NCBI RefSeq assembly: GCF_026913205.2
Contig: NZ_CP168151.1
Coordinates: 1,860,001 to 1,924,000 of the forward strand
DNA: 64,000 bases
Source of the DNA: Lentilactobacillus sp. SPB1-3
GTDB taxonomy: Bacteria; Bacillota; Bacilli; Lactobacillales; Lactobacillaceae
Direction of reading: 5' to 3'
Shown here: piece by piece, positions 53,472-60,783 of the stretch
Numbering within the stretch: position 1 is the first letter of the stretch
Layout: each line of letters opens with the position of its first letter
Program-made: the position numbers and the translations under genes
The notes under the pieces: generated by a model
The model's database searches: none
Told to the model about the DNA's origin: nothing
The model's input: the letters and a program-made list of their open reading frames with translations, nothing else

Positions 53472-53509
53472 AAACACCCGAGAAGACTCATGAGTCTTCT
53501 CGGGTGTTT
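53472..53509 (-). terminator. Terminator after the secreted protein gene
   Basis: A perfect 19-base inverted repeat (AAACACCCGAGAAGACTCA and its complement), with TTTTTGTTAACG after it on the minus strand. Confidence 0.85.
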
Positions 53510-53521
53510 AATCAGTCAATA

Positions 53522-54280
53522 TTATTTTTGAAGTGCAAATTTGTAGTAATGAACTGGTGCATTACCAAACTTAACTTTAGTTGCTTTATTAGCACTATTT
53601 ACGATCCAAAAAGTATTATTGCTTGTGAATCTAAGATACATTGCTTGAGATTTCTTCTGTCCACGTTGAGTGTAAGTGATTTTCCAGAAAGAACCGTTAG
53701 CATCAACATCATACTTGGCATAGTTAATTAATTTCTTAACGAATTTACCATTGTAGTATAGTGCTTGATTCAAACCTGTCGCCTGACTGAACTTAGTAAC
53801 AACTGTGTAACCAGAATTATTGCCTGACTTCCAAGTACCTGTTGGTGTGTTGATAGTAAGGCCCTTGGTAGCTGCAGCAGTTTTACTACCTGACTTGGTA
53901 GAATTCTTTTTGGTGGCAGTTGCCGCAGTGTTAGCAACATTTACTTTACTATTAACTGGTTTAACAGTGATCACTCTATAAAAGTATGAATTACCATTTT
54001 GTCTAGCATAAACATAAACTTTTTGATTTGCTTTTAATCGAGTTGATAAATTAACTTGGAATTTACCATTTACAGAATCAGCAGCTGATTGAGCCAGAAC
54101 ATTTTTGTTAGCATCTCGAACAATTACTGAAACACCTTTGGTGGCATCACCAGTGATACTAGTTGAACTAGTATAAACATTGTCGACATTTAAAGTAAGT
54201 GAATTAGCTGAAACTGCTTTAGCACCAAACAACAATGCAAATAGTGCTACTGCGAAAACTAATACTTTTGATTTTTTCAT
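53522..54280 (-). CDS. Secreted Ig-like repeat protein
   Basis: Exported surface protein, 252 residues. Signal peptide about 1-25 (KKSKVLVFAVALFALLFGAKAVSA). An Ig-like domain (about 28-108) resembles bacterial Big-type sugar or protein-binding folds. A Thr/Lys/Ala-rich linker (about 113-138) leads to a C-terminal domain (about 142-252) with GTWKSGNNSGYTVVTKF. No LPXTG. Start after GAGGAGTAATTTT. The role is unknown; cell-wall association is likely. Confidence 0.7.
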   Translation of the reverse strand: MKKSKVLVFAVALFALLFGAKAVSANSLTLNVDNVYTSSTSITGDATKGVSVIVRDANKNVLAQSAADSVNGKFQVNLSTRLKANQKVYVYARQNGNSYFYRVITVKPVNSKVNVANTAATATKKNSTKSGSKTAAATKGLTINTPTGTWKSGNNSGYTVVTKFSQATGLNQALYYNGKFVKKLINYAKYDVDANGSFWKITYTQRGQKKSQAMYLRFTSNNTFWIVNSANKATKVKFGNAPVHYYKFALQK

Positions 54281-54489
54281 AAAATTACTCCTCTTTTAAA
54301 ATTGCATGATTCATTATATAGGCATTTTCAGATAATAGCTGTACTTTTATTTTAGCTTATCCTTTTCTTAAAAAAGCCGGCAGATCAAGCAATTCATGTA
54401 AGCGATTCAATCATTTATACCAACAGCAAACAACTAATTTTAACGAACCCTTTTTTTACTGAATTATGTGTTATATAATATTACCGAAC

Positions 54490-54509
54490 TGGTATAGACA
54501 TTTATACCA
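54490..54509. promoter_or_regulatory. Operator candidate upstream of zwf
   Basis: TGGTATAGACATTTATACCA. TGGTATA and TATACCA are inverse repeats six bases apart; the left part matches sites of HutC/NagR-like GntR proteins (TGGTATAGACA). It follows a TATAAT box (54474-54479), a repressor position. Confidence 0.55.
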
Positions 54510-54544
54510 ATTACTTAGTTAATTATTGATAGGAGTGGAGTATT

Positions 54545-56029
54545 TTGCCAACTGAAAGAAGTTCACTGATCATGCTCTTTGGAGCAACTGGGGATTTAGC
54601 AACAAGAAAACTGTACCCGGCTATTTTCAATCTTTATAAAAAAGGTAACATTAAAGATCATTTCGCTGTTTTGGGTACATCTCGTTACAGGTTTGACGAT
54701 GATAAATTCAGAGAAACTGTTAAAAAATCCGTATCAGAAGAAAGCAATGACAAGAAGTTGATTGATTCATTCATTCAACATTTCTTCTTTGTCACTCACG
54801 ATGTTACTGATTTAGATCACTATTCTGCATTAAAAGACAAAGCTGACGAACTTGATAAAAAATTCAAGCTTGGTGGCAACCGTATCTTTTATGTATCAAT
54901 GGCTCCTAATTTCTTCGGTATCGTTGCTAAAAACCTTAAGAGTCAAGGACTTCTCACAACTGGTAATGGCTTCAACCGCTTAGTAATCGAAAAACCATTT
55001 GGTCGCGACTATGAATCCGCTGAAGAACTTAACAATGCTCTTAGCGCATCATTCGAAGAAGATCAAATTTATCGAATTGACCATTACTTAGGAAAAGAAA
55101 TGATTCAAAATATCGAAGCTATCCGCTTTGGTAACACTATTTTCGAAGCCCTTTGGAACAACCGTTACATCGATAACATTCAAGTAACACTTGCTGAGAA
55201 CCTGGGTGTTGAAGAGCGTGCCGGTTATTACGACAACTCTGGTGCTCTCCGTGACATGGTCCAAAACCATATTATGCAAATCGTTAGTTTACTCGCAATG
55301 GAGCAACCGGTTGCCTTCAAGGATACTGATATCCGTGCTGAAAAAGTTAAGGCCCTTCGTAGTTTACGTGTTTACAACGTTGCTGAAGCATCAACCAACT
55401 TTGTTCGTGGACAATATGGGGCTGCAGTTGATGGTTCAAGCAAAGAATACCGTAAAGAAGATGGTGTTCCAGCAGATTCTAACAATGAAACTTATGTAGC
55501 TGGAAAGTTATTATTTGATAACTACCGTTGGTCAGGTGTGCCATTCTACATCAGAACTGGTAAAAAACTGGCTGATAAGTTCACTCGAGTTGATGTTGTA
55601 TTCAAGAAGCCACTTGTTGACATCTTCTCATTCCCACAAGATGGAAATACCCTTCTCAGTCCAAACGTTTTGACAATTCACATCGAACCAGAACAAGGAT
55701 TCTCATTGGTCGTGAATGCTAAAAACAGTGAACAAGGCTTCCATACTGAACCAGTCAACCTTGACTTCTTTGAAAATTCACAAAGAACTCAAGCAACTCC
55801 TCAACCTTACGAACGATTAATTCACGATGTTCTTAAGGGCGATGGTACAAACTTTGCAAGCTGGCCAGAAGTTGCTAGTGCTTGGAAATTTGTTGACCAG
55901 GTTCGTCGAGTTTGGGATATTCAACAACCTATGTTCCCTAATTACATTCCTGGATCAATGGGCCCTATAGCTGCTGATGAGCTACTTGCTCGTGATCACA
56001 GAGAATGGGTTTACAAATTAAATCAATAA
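54545..56029 (+). CDS. zwf: Glucose-6-phosphate 1-dehydrogenase
   Basis: Oxidises glucose 6-phosphate to 6-phosphogluconolactone, making NAD(P)H and opening the heterofermentative route. 494 residues. N-terminal LFGATGDLATRKLYPAIFNLY is the nucleotide fold; RIDHYLGKEMIQNI (about 178-191) holds the active-site His/Lys; IRTGKKL is at about 338. Begins at TTG with AGGAGTGGAG upstream. A HutC-like operator candidate and a TATAAT lie before the gene. Downstream, a complex hairpin separates it from gnd. Confidence 0.95.
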   Translation: MPTERSSLIMLFGATGDLATRKLYPAIFNLYKKGNIKDHFAVLGTSRYRFDDDKFRETVKKSVSEESNDKKLIDSFIQHFFFVTHDVTDLDHYSALKDKADELDKKFKLGGNRIFYVSMAPNFFGIVAKNLKSQGLLTTGNGFNRLVIEKPFGRDYESAEELNNALSASFEEDQIYRIDHYLGKEMIQNIEAIRFGNTIFEALWNNRYIDNIQVTLAENLGVEERAGYYDNSGALRDMVQNHIMQIVSLLAMEQPVAFKDTDIRAEKVKALRSLRVYNVAEASTNFVRGQYGAAVDGSSKEYRKEDGVPADSNNETYVAGKLLFDNYRWSGVPFYIRTGKKLADKFTRVDVVFKKPLVDIFSFPQDGNTLLSPNVLTIHIEPEQGFSLVVNAKNSEQGFHTEPVNLDFFENSQRTQATPQPYERLIHDVLKGDGTNFASWPEVASAWKFVDQVRRVWDIQQPMFPNYIPGSMGPIAADELLARDHREWVYKLNQ

Positions 56030-56030
56030 T

Positions 56031-56114
56031 AAAAAGTCTCCGATAATGACTGGCTACTGATCCAATAGATGTATATCTATCCGATCATGTAATCTTCATT
56101 AAAGGAGATTTTTT
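56031..56114 (+). ncRNA. Structured zwf-gnd intergenic hairpin, terminator-like
   Basis: AAAAAGTCTCC (56031-56041) pairs with GGAGATTTTTT (56104-56114) in an 11-base stem with one G-U, extended by ATAATGA/TCATTA. Inside sits TGATC-CA-ATAGAT-GTAT-ATCTAT-CC-GATCA (56058-56087). The T-run makes it a terminator, and the right arm also contains the AAAGGAG of a 15-codon ORF. The nested symmetric form suggests a regulatory RNA or attenuator. Confidence 0.6.
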
Positions 56115-56115
56115 C

Positions 56116-56163
56116 ATGTCGCTGCTTTTATTGAATTTTGAAAATATTTTCCATTCACATTAG
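56116..56163 (+). CDS. Possible 15-codon leader ORF
   Basis: ATG at 56116, eight bases after AAAGGAG, encodes [15 protein letters not shown] and stops at TAG. The site shares bases with the right arm of the intergenic hairpin, so translation and hairpin formation exclude each other. The product may be meaningless and only the act of translation matter, or the match may be chance. Confidence 0.35.
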   Translation: MSLLLLNFENIFHSH

Positions 56164-56204
56164 GCTTGTGCAGTGTTACACTATTTCTGTAGAACCTTAC
56201 AATT

Positions 56205-56215
56205 ATTTATACGTA
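56205..56215. promoter_or_regulatory. AraR-like half-site ahead of gnd
   Basis: ATTTATACGTA is the first 11 bases of the best AraR boxes in the window; the right half is not conserved (AAGGA). It overlaps the ribosome binding site of gnd, so it may be chance. Confidence 0.3.
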
Positions 56216-56230
56216 AAGGATGGTATTACA

Positions 56231-57664
56231 ATGGCTGATCAAAAAGCAAACATTGGTGTTGTAGGTATGGCCGTTATGGGTAAGAACCTTGCCCTTAACA
56301 TTGAAAGCCGCGGCTTTACTGTTGGAATTTATAACCGTTCAGAATCAAAGACTAAGAACGTTATGGAAGACCACAGTGATAAAAATTTAGTTCCAAGTTA
56401 CTCAATCGAAGATTTCGTTAAGTCTCTTGAAACTCCTCGTCGTATCGTTATGATGGTTAAGGCTGGTAAGCCAACTGACGCTGTTATCGATGAACTTATT
56501 CCTTTACTTGATAAAGGTGACGTTTTAATCGATGGTGGTAACACAAACTTCCACGATACTATGGCAAGAAATGCTAAATTAGATGAATCTGGTATTAACT
56601 TTATCGGAATGGGTGTATCTGGTGGTGAACTTGGTGCCTTACAAGGACCTTCACTTATGCCTGGTGGACAAAAAGAAGCTTATGATTTAGTTGAACCAAT
56701 CCTAACTAAAATCGCTGCTAAAGCCCCTGCTGATGGTGAACCATGTGTAACTTACATTGGACCTAACGGTGCTGGCCATTATGTAAAGATGGTTCATAAT
56801 GGTATTGAATATGGTGATGAAGAGTTAATCGATGAAAGTTACAACATTTTGAGAAACGTTGCAGGTTATTCAGTTGATGAACTTGCTGACATCTTCAAAG
56901 AATGGAACGAAGGCGAACTTGAAAGTTACCTAATAGAAATCACTGCTGACATTCTTACTCGTAAAGATGATCTTGGCGAAGACAAATCTAAGCCAATCGT
57001 TGATATGATTCTTGATCGTGGTGCTAACAAAGGTACTGGTAAGTGGAGTTCACAAGATGCTCTTGAAGTCGGTGTTGACCAATCACTTATCACTGAATCA
57101 GTTTACGCTCGTTTCATCTCAATGATCAAAGATGAACGTGTTGCTGCTTCTAAAGTACTTCCTGCACCTAAGGCTGACGTTGAATTCGACAAGAAGGAAA
57201 TCGTTGAAAAGGTTCGTGAAGCATTATACTTCGGTAAAGTTATGAGTTATGCTCAAGGCTTTGCTCAATTAAAGACTGCTTCAGACCAATACAAGTGGGA
57301 CCTTAAGCTTGGTGAAATGGCTAAGATCTGGCGTGCCGGATGTATCATCCGTGCTCGTTTCTTACAAAACATCACTGACGCATACGACAAGAACGAAGAC
57401 CTACAAAACCTTCTTCTTGACCCTTACTTCACTGAAATTTGTAAGAAATATCAAGAATCTGCTCGTGACGTTGTTGCATTGTCAACAAAAGCTGGTATTC
57501 CAGTACCATCACTTGCAGCTGCTGTTTCATACTACGATTCTTATCGTTCAGAAGTTGTTCCTGCAAACTTATTGCAAGCACAACGTGACTACTTCGGTGC
57601 TCACACTTACGAAAGAACTGACCGTGAAGGTAGCTTCCATTACCCATGGTACGAAGAACAATAA
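56231..57664 (+). CDS. gnd: 6-phosphogluconate dehydrogenase, decarboxylating, long form
   Basis: Converts 6-phosphogluconate to ribulose 5-phosphate, CO2 and NAD(P)H; main step of hexose entry into phosphoketolase metabolism. 477 residues, usual length of the GndA type. [14 protein letters not shown] (nucleotide fold), [14 protein letters not shown] and [14 protein letters not shown] (substrate site), [17 protein letters not shown] (catalytic Lys/Asn, about 187), and C-terminal [18 protein letters not shown]. The ATG at 56231 with AAAGGATGG is chosen; 31 upstream codons of open frame are not supported. A promoter TTCACA-N17-TACACT may lie at 56154-56182. Confidence 0.95.
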   Translation: MADQKANIGVVGMAVMGKNLALNIESRGFTVGIYNRSESKTKNVMEDHSDKNLVPSYSIEDFVKSLETPRRIVMMVKAGKPTDAVIDELIPLLDKGDVLIDGGNTNFHDTMARNAKLDESGINFIGMGVSGGELGALQGPSLMPGGQKEAYDLVEPILTKIAAKAPADGEPCVTYIGPNGAGHYVKMVHNGIEYGDEELIDESYNILRNVAGYSVDELADIFKEWNEGELESYLIEITADILTRKDDLGEDKSKPIVDMILDRGANKGTGKWSSQDALEVGVDQSLITESVYARFISMIKDERVAASKVLPAPKADVEFDKKEIVEKVREALYFGKVMSYAQGFAQLKTASDQYKWDLKLGEMAKIWRAGCIIRARFLQNITDAYDKNEDLQNLLLDPYFTEICKKYQESARDVVALSTKAGIPVPSLAAAVSYYDSYRSEVVPANLLQAQRDYFGAHTYERTDREGSFHYPWYEEQ

Positions 57665-57680
57665 ACTTAATTTATTAAAT

Positions 57681-57717
57681 AAAAAAGCGTTGAGAATAAA
57701 TTCTCAACGCTTTTTTT
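57681..57717. terminator. Bidirectional terminator after gnd
   Basis: AAAAAAGCGTTGAGAA pairs with TTCTCAACGCTTTTTTT; it also closes the converging small gene. Confidence 0.9.
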
Positions 57718-57920
57718 CATTCATAATGAGTTCCGCTTAACCGACTTAAAGTTTCTTTTTTCAAGTAGTAAGGCGTAATTCCTTGATCAACATTATCTGA
57801 AATCATCCTTTGGGCTTGCTGCCTAGCTTGAATTGTCGGTACCTTTAAAGTCATTAATGAATGATTAACCAACATATGGTTTAAATCAACTTTAGTTTTG
57901 TAACGTAACTTATCAGCCAT
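57717..57920 (-). CDS. Hypothetical small protein
   Basis: Not recognised. 67 residues, basic, without membrane segment. It contains LNHMLVNHSLMTLKVPT and RQQAQRMISDNVDQG. Start after AGGGGGAATTGTC. Its stop overlaps the gnd terminator. A second small gene (57988) lies 67 bases upstream in the same direction. Confidence 0.5.
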   Translation of the reverse strand: MADKLRYKTKVDLNHMLVNHSLMTLKVPTIQARQQAQRMISDNVDQGITPYYLKKETLSRLSGTHYE

Positions 57921-57987
57921 GACAATTCCCCCTATCAGTTAATAACCAAATCATAGCAAATATATATTTAATTGTATAATCAAAAAT

Positions 57988-58332
57988 CTAGTCTCTCACA
58001 GGAATCTTAGCGAATTTTTGTTCGTACCAACCTTCCCAAGAACCACTAACTAGATTACCGTTACTAAAATACTCTGGATCAATCACAGTAATTACATTCC
58101 TGATCTCGCTATAACACCGACGGAACAGTTCTTCTCGGAGCTGATTCGGGGTGAGCGACTGATTTTGAAAAATAAAATGATTAATGTCGTTCAAATAATA
58201 ATCGACTTTATAATCTGCGAGAATTTCAAGATTGTTTGATAAATAGCGATCCAAATAAAAATCGATAAAACTAACCATAGATTGTCTAATTGCATCTTCA
58301 CTTAATGAATCGAACTTTACTTTCTTTTCCAC
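57988..58332 (-). CDS. Hypothetical protein
   Basis: Not recognised. 114 residues, cytoplasmic, mostly helical (RQSMVSFIDFYLDRYLSNN, LREELFRRCYSEIRNVI) with a C-terminal aromatic tail (GSWEGWYEQKFAKIPVRD). It begins at GTG with AGGAGGTG five bases upstream, a strong site. Divergent from the multicopper oxidase gene. Confidence 0.6.
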   Translation of the reverse strand: MEKKVKFDSLSEDAIRQSMVSFIDFYLDRYLSNNLEILADYKVDYYLNDINHFIFQNQSLTPNQLREELFRRCYSEIRNVITVIDPEYFSNGNLVSGSWEGWYEQKFAKIPVRD

Positions 58333-58432
58333 AGTGCCACCTCCTATTTTTAATAGTAGGCTAGTTTAATTTTATTAGCAAACTTTTTAGTAGTATGATA
58401 AAAGCAGATACATAAGAATAGGAGGAAGATTG

Positions 58433-59947
58433 ATGAACGCTCATAAAGTTTATACTGACTATTTTTTTGATGAACCTGCTTTCAATACACATGATGGTGG
58501 CTATGTTCCATTAGTACGCCCAGAAGTTGACGAGCAACCACTAAACATTCCTAGTGTATTAAGCCCCGATAAAGAAACTGACACAGATATGTATTACACT
58601 GTTATCGCTCAGGCTGGTGAGACCCAATTCTTACCCGGTGCCAAAACTAAAACCTGGGGTTATAACGCAAACTACTTAGGTCAAACTATTATTTTCAAAA
58701 AGGGTAAACATATTCATGTAACCTTAAAAAATGAATTACCCGAATTAACCACTTTCCATTGGCACGGTTTAAATGTTCCTGGACCAATTATCGACGGAGG
58801 CTGTCACGCTCCTGTATATCCCGGCGAAAGTAGCGAAATAGAATTTGATTGTGATCAACCAGCAGCAACACTATGGTTACATGCTCATCCGTGTCCTTCT
58901 ACAGCCCAACACGTATGGAAAGGTTTGGCAACTGGTGTGGTTGTTCAAGATGATGTTGAAGCCGCTTTACCATTTCCAAGAAACTACGGTGTTGATGATA
59001 TTCCAGTAATCTTACAAGATCGTAAGTTCCACGATGACAACCAGTTTGATTACATGGCTGACTATGATCCTGATGGTGTCCAAGGACCAACTCCCGTAAT
59101 CAATGGAACTATTAATCCATACTTTGACGTCACCACTCAACAAGTTCGTCTTCGATTACTTGATGGCGCCAACCGTCGTGAATGGAGACTTCACTTTAGC
59201 GACGACCTAGAATTTACCCAAATTGCGTCCGATGGTGGCGTTTTACCTGAACCGGTTACGTTTACTCATTTGATGCTAACATGTGCAGAGAGAGCCGAAA
59301 TTATTGTTGATTTTGGCAATTACAAGCCTGGTGACGAAGTAACCTTGTACAGCGATGATATTGCTATACTAACTTTCAAGATTCACGAGTTCGCTTCTAA
59401 CCCATTGAACCTCCCTGATCACTTAGTTGATGTTCCTGACCCAGAAGTGACTCCTAATTCACAAACTCATAAAGTTGTGATGTCTGGAATGGACGAAGAA
59501 GTTGCCCTTAATGGTCGTAAATTTGATATGCAAAGAATTGATGACCGTCAACAACTAGGAAATGTCGAAGTCTGGGACATTACCAATACAAATGACATGG
59601 ACGGCGGCATGTTGCATCCATATCATATGCATGGCACTCAATTTAAAATTATTTCTAGAAATGGCCATGCCCCATATCCTAACGAAATGGGTCTAAAAGA
59701 TACTGTTAGTGTTAACCCAGGCGAAGAAGTCAAAATCAAAGTTTGGTTTAACCATACTGGAGTATTTATGAACCACTGCCATATCATTGAACATGAAGAT
59801 GGTGGTATGATGGCCCAGTTTGAGATTTTTGATCCGGACCATCCAAAGACTTATAAACTTATGGACATGGACACATTAATGAATGCTTTTGCTAAGGAAC
59901 GCGGTGTTAGCAGAGAAGACCTAGATATGCCTGGTATGGATATGTAA
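58433..59947 (+). CDS. Cytoplasmic multicopper oxidase (laccase-like)
   Basis: Three-cupredoxin multicopper oxidase, 504 residues, oxidising phenols or metals with reduction of O2 to water. All copper motifs are present: HWHG (about 105), HAHP (about 145), HPYHMHGTQF (about 395) and HCHIIEHEDGGMM (about 447, T1 Cys, flanking His and axial Met). No signal peptide, unlike secreted laccases. The C terminus DLDMPGMDM is Met-rich. Similar proteins in lactic acid bacteria degrade biogenic amines. The ATG at 58433 has GGAGG seven bases before it; the TTG one codon earlier is too close. Confidence 0.87.
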   Translation: MNAHKVYTDYFFDEPAFNTHDGGYVPLVRPEVDEQPLNIPSVLSPDKETDTDMYYTVIAQAGETQFLPGAKTKTWGYNANYLGQTIIFKKGKHIHVTLKNELPELTTFHWHGLNVPGPIIDGGCHAPVYPGESSEIEFDCDQPAATLWLHAHPCPSTAQHVWKGLATGVVVQDDVEAALPFPRNYGVDDIPVILQDRKFHDDNQFDYMADYDPDGVQGPTPVINGTINPYFDVTTQQVRLRLLDGANRREWRLHFSDDLEFTQIASDGGVLPEPVTFTHLMLTCAERAEIIVDFGNYKPGDEVTLYSDDIAILTFKIHEFASNPLNLPDHLVDVPDPEVTPNSQTHKVVMSGMDEEVALNGRKFDMQRIDDRQQLGNVEVWDITNTNDMDGGMLHPYHMHGTQFKIISRNGHAPYPNEMGLKDTVSVNPGEEVKIKVWFNHTGVFMNHCHIIEHEDGGMMAQFEIFDPDHPKTYKLMDMDTLMNAFAKERGVSREDLDMPGMDM

Positions 59948-59994
59948 TTCTTTTGCTTGCTACTGGCAAGTGCGCATGATACTATAATAGTAGA
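59948..59994 (+). promoter_or_regulatory. Promoter region of the M-box transcript
   Basis: TATAAT at 59983-59988 with no good -35; weak TTGCTA or CTACTG lies 17-20 bases upstream. Start point near 59995. Confidence 0.5.
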
Positions 59995-59999
59995 TTGAT

Positions 60000-60213
60000 A
60001 ATTGAATACGGCTGTTAGGTGAGGCTCCTATACAGAAAATGCTACTGCTCAGAAACGTCGAAAGACGCCAATGAGTCAGCTGTTCAAGTCAAAATAAGGC
60101 TTGAACTAACGTAGCTGTTAATTTTTTAACTACGCTGTATAGTGCTAAAACTCAACGATTGGCTGACAATGTTCTTTTAACGTCCAGCTAATCAAAATAG
60201 CTGGACGTTTTTA
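60000..60213 (+). ncRNA. M-box (ykoK) Mg2+ riboswitch with terminator
   Basis: Sequence blocks match the M-box consensus I know from Bacillus mgtE: GTTAGGTGAGGCTCCT (60014), GCTACTGCTC (60041), ACGTCGAAAGACGCCAATG (60056) and TGTATAGTGCTAAAACTC (60137). The expression platform is AACGTCCAGCTA-N7-TAGCTGGACGTT (60179-60209) followed by TTTTTA. It binds Mg2+ and terminates transcription when Mg2+ is high. Normally it controls a Mg2+ transporter; here the next real transporter gene is on the opposite strand. Confidence 0.92.
60179..60213 (+). terminator. Regulated terminator of the M-box
   Basis: Twelve-base stem and T-run; read-through is expected when Mg2+ is low. Confidence 0.9.
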
Positions 60214-60256
60214 TTATCAATCAAGACAACGACTAATTAATTTGGAGGTGAGATTC

Positions 60257-60337
60257 ATGACAACTGAAATTATTGATCCTGGAGCGTCATCTAAACACCA
60301 GTCTACTATGGGAAAATTGGTCGTCATGACTCACTAG
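60257..60337 (+). CDS. Small ORF under M-box control, 26 codons
   Basis: ATG at 60257 after TTTGGAGGTGAGATTC, one of the strongest ribosome binding sites in the window. Product MTTEIIDPGASSKHQST then MGKLVVMTH, stop TAG. Codons 18-20 (ATG GGA AAA) contain the heptamer G-GGA-AAA (60310-60316), a textbook -1 slippery sequence. The -1 frame would add 23 codons to TAA at 60387. A palindrome ACTAGTTAAACTAGT lies at 60333-60347. Not homologous to any protein I recognise. Confidence 0.55.
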   Translation: MTTEIIDPGASSKHQSTMGKLVVMTH

Positions 60338-60740
60338 TTAAACTAGTAGAAATTGTGATAATCGATTTTCCCACGCAAAATGAATAATTGTAGTTAACTG
60401 ACTAAAGTTTATTATTTTCTGCTTTTTGGTTTTACGCCAAGTATTTCACAGAAAAACTCTCGTATTCGGTTACTAAGCATGTTAACTACAATTTTAGGGA
60501 ATTTCGATTATGTCAATTTCTCGGTGGTCTTGATTATCAACGTTGTTGACGCAACGATATCAGTCGATTCTTTCGAAAAACGCTTCACCTTCTAGGAAAC
60601 TAGTTGGGGAGAAATTAATTAATCGTATATATTGCCAATGTTTATTACAAGATAATTCCGGTAATCTTGAGGGACCTACCTCCAGCAATTATGTGGAAGC
60701 CTAATTGTTGTAAATAGACTGCCATTTATCTAAATAAAAT
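60338..60740 (+). ncRNA. Structured non-coding stretch after the small ORF
   Basis: No supported ORF over 400 bases but many inverse repeats: 60349-60372 with 60497-60520 (20 of 24); 60386-60398 with 60481-60493 (13 of 13); 60415-60421 with 60449-60455; and 3' hairpins CAAGAT/ATCTTG (60648-60669), GAGG/CCTC (60669-60682) and CAATTA/TAATTG (60686-60707). GGGAAAAT at 60310-60317 pairs with ATTTTCCC at 60365-60372 and competes with the first long stem. Ends at a terminator (60744). Confidence 0.5.
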
Positions 60741-60743
60741 TAT

Positions 60744-60779
60744 AAAAACACCAACGTTAATTATCGTTGGTGTTTTTTT
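60744..60779. terminator. Bidirectional terminator after M-box transcript and before symporter stop
   Basis: AAAAACACCAACG pairs with CGTTGGTGTTTTTTT over an eight-base loop. It ends the M-box transcript and the converging symporter gene. Confidence 0.85.
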
Positions 60780-60783
60780 GTAA

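Noticed and set aside
57309-57740. 143-codon ORF within gnd
   Set aside because: Out-of-frame shadow of a strongly coding gene, rich in Thr and Leu, without a ribosome binding site.
60349-60520. MITE or IS end repeats
   Set aside because: Arms have asymmetric internal loops, no target-site duplication and no transposase; an RNA fold is more likely.
60479-60595. 38-codon ORF in the region after the M-box
   Set aside because: No ribosome binding site, and it overlaps the long stem arms.
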